Source: Wagnerdoeblera intermedia (lineage in GTDB: Bacteria; Pseudomonadota; Alphaproteobacteria; Rhodobacterales; Rhodobacteraceae). From it: a DNA stretch of 64,000 nucleotides. The stretch is taken from the NCBI RefSeq assembly GCF_042647465.1, contig NZ_JBHRVN010000005.1; one strand, given 5' to 3'. Positions 1-8,514 of the stretch are shown here, piece by piece. Both the position numbers and the translations under genes were made by a program. Below the pieces are notes generated by a model that had not been told where the DNA came from, did no database searches, and saw only the letters and a list, made by a program, of their open reading frames with translations. Position 1 is the first letter of the stretch; each line of letters begins with the position of its first letter.

Positions 1-1474
1 CAAGTTTGCGGAAATCCGGCTCGACCTCTGCCCAGTCAATCTTATTCGATGCGCGCGTCCAACGAGAGTAAGCAGCCGATACCAAGGCGTCGGCGTCAAA
101 ACCGTGATAAACCCACAGGAAACGCCGCCTCAAAGCGAAATCCATCTGCTCGATTGACAGGTCGATAAGGTTCATCGTCCCGATTACGTAGAGATTTTCC
201 GGGATATTGAGCTTTTGAGCTGGTTCTCCGGCATTAACACCAGGCAGAGTGATTTCCTCGCCGCGATTCTCTAAGAGTGAGAAAGCTTCGCCCAGCATCC
301 TGCTAAGATCCGTCCTGTTCATCTCATCCAGAATTAGAACATGCGGAATTTTATGATCATCTTGAGAGATAGTTTTCACAAGCTGCGGAAGATAGCCGTG
401 TTGATACTCCGTCGCACCGGAGGAGGTAATCCGTAACCCTCGCATGAAGTCTTCATAGCCATATGCAGGATGCAATTGAAGCCGGTGGGTGCGGCGTTCA
501 ATTTCAGAACTAACCTTAGACATGTTTTGAAAATAATTCTTCGCACCATATTTTTCTAACAGCTTTGGCCTGATAATTTGCTCAGCCAAAGCTTTCGCCG
601 TATGCGTTTTCCCGGTGCCAGGAGGGCCATATAAAACGATCTGCTTTTTGTAGTGCAGCGCGGCCATTGGGATGTAGTCGTCCGCAGCATTGCCCGCCTG
701 ATTCCACACATCAACCAAAGGCGGTCGATAAAAGTCAACGACCTCGTCAGGAAAGAGGTGCTCCAACTCTTTGCGGATACTCAGAAGTTGCCTGTCATGC
801 CCATCCGACCCATCCGCCATGGTCTCGAACGCTTCAACAATTCTCTTCTTGTGCTCGCGACTGGAGATCCGTTCGAAGTCGTCCGGAAAGAGTATATGCA
901 ATATCATGTGCCGGATCTGTCGGCTGCTGGAAGCGTCGATTGCGTCCAGAAACTCCATCATTTTCCACGGAGAACCTGCGAGATTCCCCTGGTCTTCGGC
1001 CGACTTCTTCTTAAATGCGAGAGCCATTTCGATCAGAAAGCCGATTTCGAAGGGGCGGCGCGTGTTATAGGACTGACCTCCGCTACCGATCCCGTGCTCG
1101 AAACACTTTACAAGATCGGAGTCTTTATCCAGCGTCTTGCCACCCCACTCCAGGACTTGGCTCAGAAGCTCTGTTTTTCGGCTTCTGCCCACATTGCTGG
1201 GGAAAAGAAAATAGATCCCAAGAACCTCGGCCACCAGAGCGGACATGGTTTCGACGTCGCCAGTCGACGTAATCTGGTCATTGAGTTTTGCAGTGAAGTC
1301 CCGCGCGCCTTGATCCAGATTCCCAAAGATCGCATTATGCAGGCGCTGAAGGTTATCTATTGTCCATAGAGCCTCTTGAGACATGAGTGATCTATCCGAC
1401 AGCAGGCAGTTCTCTAAGAATTTTCGCCCAAAGCTGTAAATCCTATCACAATTTCTTTCGCAAGATCTGGCCAT
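1..1474 (-). CDS. McrB-like AAA+ restriction ATPase, 5' part (cut by window edge)
   Basis: The reading frame is open from an ATG at 1474 to the window edge, giving 491 residues without a stop. It carries a Walker A motif GPPGTGKT (residues 283-290), a Walker B with the McrB-type signature LDEMNR (D383, E384), a sensor GTMN near residue 435 and an arginine-finger segment ALRRRF near 450. This is the motor layout of the McrB family of modification-dependent restriction systems, which works with an McrC-type nuclease. The roughly 280-residue N-terminal part is helical-looking and would be the target-recognition or accessory region; I do not recognise its fold. AAAGGA lies 12 bases before the ATG. 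The partner gene, if any, would lie left of position 1. Confidence 0.85.
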   Translation of the reverse strand, partial: MARSCERNCDRIYSFGRKFLENCLLSDRSLMSQEALWTIDNLQRLHNAIFGNLDQGARDFTAKLNDQITSTGDVETMSALVAEVLGIYFLFPSNVGRSRKTELLSQVLEWGGKTLDKDSDLVKCFEHGIGSGGQSYNTRRPFEIGFLIEMALAFKKKSAEDQGNLAGSPWKMMEFLDAIDASSSRQIRHMILHILFPDDFERISSREHKKRIVEAFETMADGSDGHDRQLLSIRKELEHLFPDEVVDFYRPPLVDVWNQAGNAADDYIPMAALHYKKQIVLYGPPGTGKTHTAKALAEQIIRPKLLEKYGAKNYFQNMSKVSSEIERRTHRLQLHPAYGYEDFMRGLRITSSGATEYQHGYLPQLVKTISQDDHKIPHVLILDEMNRTDLSRMLGEAFSLLENRGEEITLPGVNAGEPAQKLNIPENLYVIGTMNLIDLSIEQMDFALRRRFLWVYHGFDADALVSAAYSRWTRASNKIDWAEVEPDFRKL

Positions 1475-2045
1475 GAACTTAATTTATCCTTTCAATCAGC
1501 GCTGACGTTGAGGGGCGTGGTCACAAGTATGTTTGTAAACGAATTTTTAGTGGCGATACTTCTTGTACCTCTGATCCAGCATGGATCGCCGGACCCAACG
1601 CCCTATGGATCGCAGGACCTTGCATTAGTGTTGCTCACTCCTTTCGACTGGCAGTCCGCCCTTTCGATATGAGTTCCGCCAGTAAAGGTGACGGTCGGAT
1701 GGGGGCTCCACGCGTAAGGGTCGCAAAGCTGTTCGCCACATATTCCGGAACTGGTCCCGCCGGGCCGGACAATCCCTCAATTTGGAAAAGAATATCTCCC
1801 GAAGAGTAGCCGGCGCATACTAAGGGCAAAGGTGAGACTCCCAACGCAAACAGTTTCCGAAATTGGCTTCACGAGCATTATCAAAGATTAAGGTTAAATT
1901 TGAGGCAAGCGCACCTTAAAAAGCGACACGCTGGAGTGATACCGTAGAGGCCTCCGTCATCACAAGGCAATCGACCGCATCGCTCTGATTACCTTGCCCA
2001 CGCCTTCCGCCACAAGCCCCCGGGACCGAAGAGAGGGTTAGACCC
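1475..2045. other. Intergenic region, no gene recognised
   Basis: This stretch separates the McrB-like gene from the next gene. The only sizeable open frame (about 69 codons on the minus strand, 1635-1844) has no convincing ribosome binding site and no family resemblance that I recognise. The AT-rich part just right of 1474 must hold the promoter of the McrB-like gene. Confidence 0.5.
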
Positions 2046-2065
2046 CGCCAGCCAGCCGGCTGGCG
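2046..2065 (-). terminator. Hairpin after the small gene at 2086-2379
   Basis: CGCCAGCC and GGCTGGCG form perfect 8-bp arms around a 4-base loop, 20 bases past the stop of the minus-strand gene. No U-tract follows, so it may be a terminator or an RNA-stabilising end. Confidence 0.4.
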
Positions 2066-2085
2066 ATACGCGTTACAGGCTCATG

Positions 2086-2379
2086 TTATCTGCATCCCTT
2101 GATGATATGCAGCAGGACTTCGATCGGGTGAAAGTTTACTGCTGAGTTGATCCCGCTGCGGGTAAAGATCATTTCTCCACGGCCGGCAGCCCTCAGCCTG
2201 CGTGCAATAATTGGCCCGAAGCCCAAATCAGCGCCTTTGAAACGGCTCGCTTTGTCACCTCTGATCGAGCGGGGCTCGATGGCGTTGTATGCCTCAAGCA
2301 GGGCATCCGCCCGGGCATGATCATCAGTAAGTTTTGACAGAATTTCGGCAGCTGCGGCGATGATTTCTGCTTTAGTCAT
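2086..2379 (-). CDS. Hypothetical small protein (97 aa)
   Basis: The ATG at 2379 is preceded by AGGA 13 bases upstream. The product begins with a helical, alanine-rich segment (MTKAEIIAAAAEILSKL), has a basic middle (residues about 40-70) and ends with KGCR. The charge pattern would suit a small nucleic-acid-binding protein, but I do not recognise a family. The frame stays open 58 codons further upstream, without a better start. It is divergent from the phosphatase fusion gene at 2677 with about 300 bases between them. Confidence 0.5.
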   Translation of the reverse strand: MTKAEIIAAAAEILSKLTDDHARADALLEAYNAIEPRSIRGDKASRFKGADLGFGPIIARRLRAAGRGEMIFTRSGINSAVNFHPIEVLLHIIKGCR

Positions 2380-2676
2380 TGTGCTCGTTCCTGACGGGAG
2401 GTGCCCTTCACCTTCCTTGGACAGGAGATTGGGTCGTCGCACGCGCTGGAAAAATGGTTTGTTAGCTTCCGAGAGGCTGACGTCTGACGGCCCAGTACAT
2501 TTCGATAGAGATGGTACTGACGTCGTAGTGCCACTTCCGGAGCAAATGCACACCTGACGGGGATCGCCACGATCAGCGTTCCGCTGACGCCGTTCCCCGT
2601 GGAAAATTCCGCCCGATCCGACTTTGAACTTCGTTCCGCGCTAACTCTCTCCTCGACACAACGGAAAGGACGTAAG

Positions 2677-4287
2677 ATGCGCACCTCAGTTTCCCATCCT
2701 CTTCAGATCGACGCCTTTGCTCTCGCTACGGGCCAGGTCGGCATGACGCTTTGCCCGGGCCGGAAGGGCCGCTCGCTTACAGGTCCGGCCTGGGACCGCG
2801 ACCTGGCCACCGATGTGACGGCTTTGCGTGCCTGGGGGGCTGATATCGTCGTAACACTTGTCGATACTGACGAACTCTCACTGCTGGGCTGCGCCGATTT
2901 AGGTGATGCGGTCGTCCGAGCGGGTATGGAGTGGTTTCACATCCCCTTCCCGGATACCAAAGCCCCACACGACGACTGGCATCTTGCCTGGCGCGAGATC
3001 TCTCCGCGTCTGCATCGGGCGCTTGAGGAAGGCGGCAAAGTCCTGGTCCACTGCAAAGCCGGGCTGGAGCGCACTGCGCTGGTTGCCACACTCCTCCAAT
3101 GCGAGCGCGGCGAGAGGATGGAGCAGGCACTGCGTCGTGTGACTGAGGCGCGCAGGCATGCGCGCCTGCTGCCCGCGCAGGAGCGATGGCTCAGCGCGCG
3201 TCTGCGCGAAGATGATCTGCGGCGGCGGCGTATGCGCGGGGCGTTTTTTGGTGGCGCCATGGGCGACATCCTCGGCGCCGAAATCGAGTTCTGGTCACTT
3301 GATCAGATCCGCAGGCGTTTTCCGGACGGCGTGGTCCCCATCACCCGCGATTTCACTGACGATACGCAGATGACGCTCTTTACCGCTGAGGGCCTCCTCT
3401 GCGGTCAGGTGCGCGGTGAGACGCGGGGCATTGGCACGCTCGAAGGTCCGGTTCACCACGCCTATCTGCGTTGGTTACTGACACAGGGAGAACCCGCACC
3501 GATCACTCACATTGAAAGTTTTGGACTGATGCTGGATCCCCGAATGCAAAAACGCCGCGCGCCTGGCATGACCTGCCTCTCCGCGCTGAGTGCTGCGGAG
3601 TATTTTGGCCAGCAGCAGCGCAACGTATCTAAGGGGTGCGGTTCTCTGATGCGCAGCGTTCCGCTGCCACTGTTCCGCCGTGACAGAGAAGCGCTGATTT
3701 CCGCTCAGGATATTTCGGGACTGACCCATGGCCATCAAACCGCTGCCGACAGTTGCGCCGCCTTCACCTTTATTTGCCACGCGCTCCTGGCGGATATGCC
3801 TCTGGAACTGGCTATCCTTGACGCTTTGGAGCTGCCACTGAACGAAGAGGTGCGTTGCGCTCTTCTTGCGGCTTTGCGCGCCGATCGGGATGGGAGTGGA
3901 GAAGCCGTGGAAAAGCTCGGCGGCGGCTGGATCGCAGAGGAGGCGCTCTCCATCGCTCTTTACGCCTGCCTCGCCGCAGAGGCGTCGGCCCGAGGTGTCT
4001 GCCGGGTCGAGAGAGCCTTGCGTATTGCCGTTACGCACTCGGGCGACAGTGACAGCACCGGCGCGATCGCTGGCAATATACTGGGCCTTCTCTACCCTGA
4101 CGATGTGATGGCCCACCCCTGGCGCCATGCCATAAACGGGGCCGACCTGATCGACCGCCTTGCCACAGATCTGTGGTTCGCCAGCGATCCGGAGGCCTAT
4201 GACGCGCTTTTCCCTGTTGCGGCGAAAAGGGGCTTGTGGACCTCACTGTGGACTGATCACCATAGCCGCGCATATCCGGGCGTATGA
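2677..4287 (+). CDS. Dual-specificity phosphatase / ADP-ribosylglycohydrolase fusion protein
   Basis: A 536-aa cytoplasmic protein with two enzymes in one chain. Residues 1-180 resemble the CDKN3/dual-specificity phosphatase fold: HCKAGLERT at 125-133 is the catalytic HCx5R loop (C126, R132), and PDTKAPHDD near 92-100 is where the general acid lies. Residues from about 186 are an ADP-ribosylglycohydrolase with the metal-binding pairs intact: GDILGAE (196-202), TDDTQ (227-231) and, near the C-terminus, HSGDSDSTGA. The family removes ADP-ribose from proteins or small molecules. GGAAAGGA sits 7 bases before the ATG at 2677, which fixes the start; a longer frame from 2599 has no such site. The next gene, a metallophosphatase, follows 17 bases later and is probably co-transcribed. 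Confidence 0.88.
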   Translation: MRTSVSHPLQIDAFALATGQVGMTLCPGRKGRSLTGPAWDRDLATDVTALRAWGADIVVTLVDTDELSLLGCADLGDAVVRAGMEWFHIPFPDTKAPHDDWHLAWREISPRLHRALEEGGKVLVHCKAGLERTALVATLLQCERGERMEQALRRVTEARRHARLLPAQERWLSARLREDDLRRRRMRGAFFGGAMGDILGAEIEFWSLDQIRRRFPDGVVPITRDFTDDTQMTLFTAEGLLCGQVRGETRGIGTLEGPVHHAYLRWLLTQGEPAPITHIESFGLMLDPRMQKRRAPGMTCLSALSAAEYFGQQQRNVSKGCGSLMRSVPLPLFRRDREALISAQDISGLTHGHQTAADSCAAFTFICHALLADMPLELAILDALELPLNEEVRCALLAALRADRDGSGEAVEKLGGGWIAEEALSIALYACLAAEASARGVCRVERALRIAVTHSGDSDSTGAIAGNILGLLYPDDVMAHPWRHAINGADLIDRLATDLWFASDPEAYDALFPVAAKRGLWTSLWTDHHSRAYPGV

Positions 4288-4304
4288 GGGCAGGAGATTT
4301 ACGA

Positions 4305-5219
4305 ATGGTCTACACGATAATTCCTGACATACATGCAGACCTTGTCCGCCTCGACGCCAGCCTTGCTCTGGCCAAGGGCAGCGTGCCGGTCTTTCTGGGC
4401 GATTTTATTGATGCCAACGCGAAGTTTCTACACGGTGTTCCGGCTGATCGTGCGGTGCTCGCTCGGGTGAAGCCGATGATCGAACAGGGCGAGGCGCTGG
4501 CGGTGATGGGCAATCATGAGCTGAATGCTATTCTTTATCATCGCAGAGATGCGGCCGGCGTCCCTTTGCGGGCGCATTCCGAAAAGAACCGCAAACAGCA
4601 TGACAGTTTCCTTGACGCTTATGGCCTTGAGACCCAAGAAGCCCTCACCGAAGGCGCATGGTTTCTCACCCACCTGCCCCTGTTCATCGATCGCCCGGAT
4701 CTGCGCGTGGTGCACGCATTCTGGGACGAGGCGCTCGTCACTATTATCAAAGAGCGACGCCCTGACGGGTATCTCCGGGAGGAGGATCTGGCGGAAATTG
4801 GCCGCGAAAGCACCGAGTTCGGCCGTGCGGTCAAACAGATTACCTCAGGACGTGAAGCGAGCCTCCCTGCCCCCTATGCGTTTCACGATTTCAAGGGTGA
4901 GGCCCGTCATGAAGTCCGGCTTGCCTGGTGGCGCGATGATCAGACCTGGCGCAGCGCTGCCTTGTCCGTGCCTGATGTGAATGAACTGCCGGAAGGCGAC
5001 CTGCCGCCAGAGTGGCGCGCGGCAGCCTATCCGCATTCTGCCCCACGCGTCTTTGCCGGCCATTACAAAATGGAAGGCGCTCCGGCCCTGCAGCACCCGC
5101 GTGCTCTCTGTCTCGACTATCCCTTTGCGCCCTGCGTCTACCGGTGGAGAGGAGAGCAGGATCTGATGCCTGAAAATCTTATCCTGCTGGATCTGCCCGC
5201 ATTGGAGCCGGTGAGCTGA
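4305..5219 (+). CDS. Calcineurin-like metallophosphatase (PPP/PrpE-like)
   Basis: A 304-aa protein with the PPP-type metallophosphoesterase motifs in order: DIH (D8, H10), LGDFID (D33), GNHE (70-72) and a late AGHYKM. The family includes serine/threonine phosphatases and bis(5'-nucleosyl)-tetraphosphatases, so the substrate cannot be set from sequence. AGGAG stands 9 bases before the ATG at 4305; an ATG at 4284 overlaps the stop of the previous gene but has a worse site. Its placement directly after the phosphatase/ADP-ribosylglycohydrolase fusion suggests a shared pathway, for example nucleotide-derived or ADP-ribosyl modifications. Its 3' end overlaps the convergent gene 5179-5817 by 41 bases. 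Confidence 0.85.
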   Translation: MVYTIIPDIHADLVRLDASLALAKGSVPVFLGDFIDANAKFLHGVPADRAVLARVKPMIEQGEALAVMGNHELNAILYHRRDAAGVPLRAHSEKNRKQHDSFLDAYGLETQEALTEGAWFLTHLPLFIDRPDLRVVHAFWDEALVTIIKERRPDGYLREEDLAEIGRESTEFGRAVKQITSGREASLPAPYAFHDFKGEARHEVRLAWWRDDQTWRSAALSVPDVNELPEGDLPPEWRAAAYPHSAPRVFAGHYKMEGAPALQHPRALCLDYPFAPCVYRWRGEQDLMPENLILLDLPALEPVS

Positions 5220-5817
5220 GGAATTTTGCGAGATTGTCCTTAGTCCAGGCCTTTCCCGTATGAGTTGTGAGCCCGCGTTCGTTCAGGGCGTCTGCTTTCC
5301 GGGTAAGCGACATGGGATCAAGGGTAGCGATCGCAGCGAGAATTTCCGCGCGATGGCAAGCTTTTTGCCCCCGATGCGAGGCATTTTGCGTCTCCCAGTC
5401 TGAGAAGTGCGTTGACGGATCGAAGCTGAACGCGGCCGAGATATAGGGATCAGGATCCAGCAGGTGGTAGCGGCCCTTGAGTAACAAGGCCTCAAGATGA
5501 ACGTGGGGCCGCCAGCCGTTCGCGCGGGGGAAAGCCACAGCAAGGAATGTCGCAGAGGGATGTTGTCTGCGCAGAGCTTCTATGACTGAGACGGCCTGCG
5601 GCGTTGCCCGGTCAGGTGAAAGTTCCATTACTGCTTCTTCGTGGACGAGCCTGCCCTGGGTCTCCTGAACCCATCTCCGGATCAGGTCACGTTGATAGCG
5701 GATGGTACGGCTCTTCGCTGCCGCCGCATCGATGTCTCGCGGCAGATCCGTGAACCTGAGCCAGTTAACCGGCCGTGTCCAGGCAATGCTGACATAATCG
5801 GTCGGGGCTTCGCGCAT
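5179..5817 (-). CDS. Recombinase-like protein without visible catalytic serine
   Basis: A 212-aa product. Residues 35-95 follow the pattern of a serine-recombinase N-terminal fold (an IRYQRDLIRRW helix, then GRLVHEEAVMELS and a strand ending in TFLAVAF). The last 45 residues (KADALNERGLTTHTGKAW) look like the DNA-binding recombinase domain, whose members read ALNERGxxTxxGxxW. The YxRVSTxxQ catalytic serine segment is not there; the N-terminus reads VSIAWTRPVNW instead. I infer a decayed or repurposed resolvase acting as a DNA-binding protein. It converges on and overlaps the metallophosphatase gene. The start at 5817 has only a weak GGA upstream. Confidence 0.5.
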   Translation of the reverse strand: MREAPTDYVSIAWTRPVNWLRFTDLPRDIDAAAAKSRTIRYQRDLIRRWVQETQGRLVHEEAVMELSPDRATPQAVSVIEALRRQHPSATFLAVAFPRANGWRPHVHLEALLLKGRYHLLDPDPYISAAFSFDPSTHFSDWETQNASHRGQKACHRAEILAAIATLDPMSLTRKADALNERGLTTHTGKAWTKDNLAKFLSSPAPMRADPAG

Positions 5818-5972
5818 ACCGGTTCCATGTCGCTGGGTGGAATTGATGAATTACGACAGTTCTTCCAAACTCGACGGCGCAGATCAAGTAACCTTGCCGA
5901 CCGAAGTCCCCGACTGTCACCCCGATAAGGGACTGCGCGAGGCGTCATCGTTTGCTGATGTCTGAAATTTGT

Positions 5973-6581
5973 CTACTCATTTCGGACTACGTTACGATAA
6001 CGGATTTTTCGATGTCGATCCCGAAGCAGATTATGAGCCGCATCGCAGGCAACGCTGTCGTAACGGCAGCAGATTTCGTCGATCTCGGCTTTCTTGCCCG
6101 GATAGTTCCGCCCATGGCGCAGCAGAAAGCCCTGCATATGCTGCCGCGCCTTGCCTGCAACCCGTATGGCCGTGGCTCGTGCCCGAACAAGATCGCGCAT
6201 CGCTTCATGAGCAGCATCAGGGACCCAGACGGCAGTCAATTCCCCAGCTCTATGCAATTTCGCCAGCATCAGCGCATCACGCCGGTCTGTCTTCACCCGG
6301 TCACCGGCCTTCACCGGGATCAGGGACGGTGCAACCACAATGCACTCATGCCCCAACTCGACCAGTTGTCGGTGAAGACCATATCCGCATGGGCCAGCCT
6401 CATAGCAGAAATGAAGCTGCGCGCCATTTGAAGCCAGCTTCTCGACCAGCTTGCGCACGTGGTCAGGGCGATTGGGCACAGTTCCGAGGCTGCGGACTTC
6501 TCCGCCTCTTTCCCCGACTGCGACCCCAACCGAGATCGTTGCCTTATGGACATCCAGCCCGATGAATATGCTACGCTGCAT
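5973..6581 (-). pseudogene. IS110-family transposase, truncated after the DEDD domain
   Basis: The 202-aa product begins MQRSIFIGLDVHKATISV and carries the IS110 RuvC-like DEDD domain: GLDVHK at the start, CYEAGP near 59, KTDRRDA near 96 and LVRARA near 130. The similarity stops near RHGRNYPGKK (about residue 160), and the rest is unrelated read-through. The C-terminal Transposase_20 domain with its catalytic serine is absent, so the element cannot move by itself. The 160 bases before the start (6582-6742) are non-coding and correspond to the part of IS110 elements that encodes the bridge RNA. Confidence 0.85.
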
Positions 6582-6742
6582 TTGGTCTCTCCCCCATTCT
6601 TGAGGCTCGGCACCAGCAAGACTGGAGCAACCCTCGAATGCAGAATGCAGTGGGAGAGGCCGCCGACCCAGTCAGTTCACACAGCGATTATCGGGTCTAA
6701 GGGGGGACGTTGGCAGTGTGCTTTGATCACCGTGAAGCTGTA

Positions 6743-7225
6743 TTAACTCCGACCGAAATACTCATCCGGATGTTCAAACCGGCTGTGACCCAGCCCGAAA
6801 TTCAATGCCGCGTGCCAGATCGGCCATTCGAGGTCAGTCAGATCCTTTGACAGAAGAGCACGGCCCCGATTTGGTTTGACCCCGAGGATCTGCCATCCGA
6901 TCGCTCGTGTCTTTTCGCCATGAAGCGCGGCCGCGGCATCGACCAGGAGCCGCAGCAGTCGCGGATCTAGGGGCAACTTGTGTGGGGCGTCGCATGCGAT
7001 GATCTGGCTATACACGTCAAGCACAGCAGCTTTAGCCGGCGGGATATGCGTCTCGGGGCTGTAGAGGTGCCATGCCCCCGCTTCTTCCACGCAAAGAGCT
7101 GTGGTCAATCCGGATAGATCGAGGGGGCGTCCGAGTTGCATTCGTGGGTATCTCGCATGGCTGTCAGGTGAATTTGGGGAGAAGCTGTAGCAGCATTCTT
7201 TTACGCTTTGAACCGGCGCGATCAT
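6743..7225 (-). CDS. Hypothetical protein (160 aa)
   Basis: I do not recognise a family. The ATG at 7225 overlaps the stop of the upstream gene as ATGA, which indicates translational coupling, so the two belong to one operon. The product is soluble, with tryptophan-containing strands in the middle (GAWHLYSPETHIPP) and a helical C-terminal half ending in HPDEYFGRS. The truncated IS110 transposase lies just downstream on the same strand, and its leader begins within 2 bases of this stop. Confidence 0.6.
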   Translation of the reverse strand: MIAPVQSVKECCYSFSPNSPDSHARYPRMQLGRPLDLSGLTTALCVEEAGAWHLYSPETHIPPAKAAVLDVYSQIIACDAPHKLPLDPRLLRLLVDAAAALHGEKTRAIGWQILGVKPNRGRALLSKDLTDLEWPIWHAALNFGLGHSRFEHPDEYFGRS

Positions 7226-7899
7226 ATGCGGTCCTCTCCCTCCGGTAATTTAAAACCTTTTTCGTCCAACGTGATGGATAACTCGGTTCCCGTTGTACTG
7301 TGTCGCAGCCCCACCACTAAACCGGCTTCGATGTTGTTGAGCTCGACCCTATTGCCCAGCTCATCTATTATCAGGATCCCTGAGCTGAGCTTGCGCGCTT
7401 TGAAGCCGTTGCCGATGGCTATGGCTTCAATTCCGACTGGAGGCAGCTTATCCCACAAGCTGCGTAGCACCGGATGAGAGGGGCCAGTCCACTCCACTAA
7501 ATCAGGTGGCACCTCCACAATGCTCGCGCATTTCGCGCACCGGACGCGCCTTCGAGGCTCGTCAAAAACGTCTTTCCACTCGTGCCCGCATGACCGGCAG
7601 ACCATGAGATGCCACCAAACCAGAGGAGCGCCCTCATCAGAACACGGGAACGCCTGATAATCGGCAATCCACATTAGCTCTGACCTGTCCTGTATGGTCT
7701 CCAGCAGGCTGTCTGCCAATTGGTCTGTAGGGACCCATGATTGCGAAGGAAACAGTGGCGTCTCTGCCTTGTTGAAAATGGTCGCGGATTTCAGATCCCC
7801 GAACCCGTCAATGTCGTTCAGAAATTCGATGGAATAGCCGTCATCAGTTGCAGCGACATAAGTCACTACCCAGCCGCATTCGTGTGCTGATTTGCACAT
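7222..7899 (-). CDS. Hypothetical protein with a zinc-ribbon (225 aa)
   Basis: The start at 7899 is preceded by GAGGA with 7-base spacing; the frame is open further upstream but without a site. Two CxxC pairs, CRSC near residue 100 and CAKC near 121, form a rubredoxin-like zinc ribbon between an N-terminal alpha/beta part and a beta-rich C-terminus. The function is unknown; zinc ribbons of this kind often hold nucleic acid or protein partners. It lies between genes 7955-8506 and 6743-7225, all read the same way, behind an intercistronic hairpin. Confidence 0.65.
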   Translation of the reverse strand: MCKSAHECGWVVTYVAATDDGYSIEFLNDIDGFGDLKSATIFNKAETPLFPSQSWVPTDQLADSLLETIQDRSELMWIADYQAFPCSDEGAPLVWWHLMVCRSCGHEWKDVFDEPRRRVRCAKCASIVEVPPDLVEWTGPSHPVLRSLWDKLPPVGIEAIAIGNGFKARKLSSGILIIDELGNRVELNNIEAGLVVGLRHSTTGTELSITLDEKGFKLPEGEDRI

Positions 7900-7925
7900 G
7901 TCATGATCCTCAAATGGGGGGGACT

Positions 7926-7946
7926 GGCCCGCTTCGCGTGCGGGCC
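7926..7946 (-). promoter_or_regulatory. Intercistronic GC hairpin
   Basis: GGCCCGC and GCGGGCC are perfect 7-bp arms around a 7-base loop, placed between the stop at 7955 and the start at 7899. No U-tract follows on the minus strand, so it is more likely an RNA-processing or stability element, or an attenuator, than a full terminator. Confidence 0.45.
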
Positions 7947-7954
7947 TGAGAGGC

Positions 7955-8506
7955 TTAAAGCGCGTGGATTTCCCCGTCGGGCGTGCGGATCTGGATCTCA
8001 GCGAGGAGCGAGAGGAAAGGTGATCCCATGACCGTCCGGGCATGCCAGGAACGAACCTGATGACACACAGCCCTCAGCGACGGCCCCCATAGTGTTTCCT
8101 TGAGTTCTGCAGGCCCTTCCCGCCTCACAACTTCAAAGGGCTGGGCGCCTTCTTCGTTCCTCGCGATCAGCTGGGGCATAAAAATGTTCACGCTGTGCCA
8201 TTCGGCCTCGATCTGAGCCTGGGCTGCCATTTCAGGGAGCTTGTGATCGGGGATGCGTTTGTGCTTCTCCGCTGTACGGAGCCACGACCACTCTGAAGGG
8301 GAGACCTGAGAGAACTCGGCCCTCAGAGCTGCCATAAGATCGGGGTTTCGTGCAGCGCGTCGCATAAGGGCGACAACCACGAATTCGCCATCGTACATCT
8401 CAAAGCAGTTATCCAACTCCCTGCTGTCCTCGTGACGCAGGAAGGCTTGTTCGGCATAATTGACGCGATTGCGGAAGGCCGCCATGCGGCTTTTCATGCT
8501 GGGCAT
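7955..8506 (-). CDS. Hypothetical protein (183 aa), first gene of a three-gene operon
   Basis: The ATG at 8506 is set by AGGAG in the leader element CACAGGAG. The product begins MPSMKSRMAAFRNRV and is alpha-helical with many charged residues; I see no signal peptide, membrane segment or known motif. It leads the co-directional set 8506-6743. Its promoter and leader belong to the set shared with ssb, the ParB-like gene and two other plasmid genes, which marks it as plasmid backbone. Confidence 0.6.
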   Translation of the reverse strand: MPSMKSRMAAFRNRVNYAEQAFLRHEDSRELDNCFEMYDGEFVVVALMRRAARNPDLMAALRAEFSQVSPSEWSWLRTAEKHKRIPDHKLPEMAAQAQIEAEWHSVNIFMPQLIARNEEGAQPFEVVRREGPAELKETLWGPSLRAVCHQVRSWHARTVMGSPFLSLLAEIQIRTPDGEIHAL

Positions 8507-8514
8507 GATTGTGT

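Noticed and set aside
653..1369. A 238-codon open frame on the plus strand
   Set aside because: It is antisense to the McrB-like gene, which has clear AAA+ motifs on the minus strand.
1635..1844. A 69-codon minus-strand frame in the first intergenic region
   Set aside because: It has no ribosome site and no family resemblance; kept as non-coding.
3475..4128. A 217-codon minus-strand frame inside the ADP-ribosylglycohydrolase
   Set aside because: The plus strand carries the metal-binding motifs; the minus frame has none.
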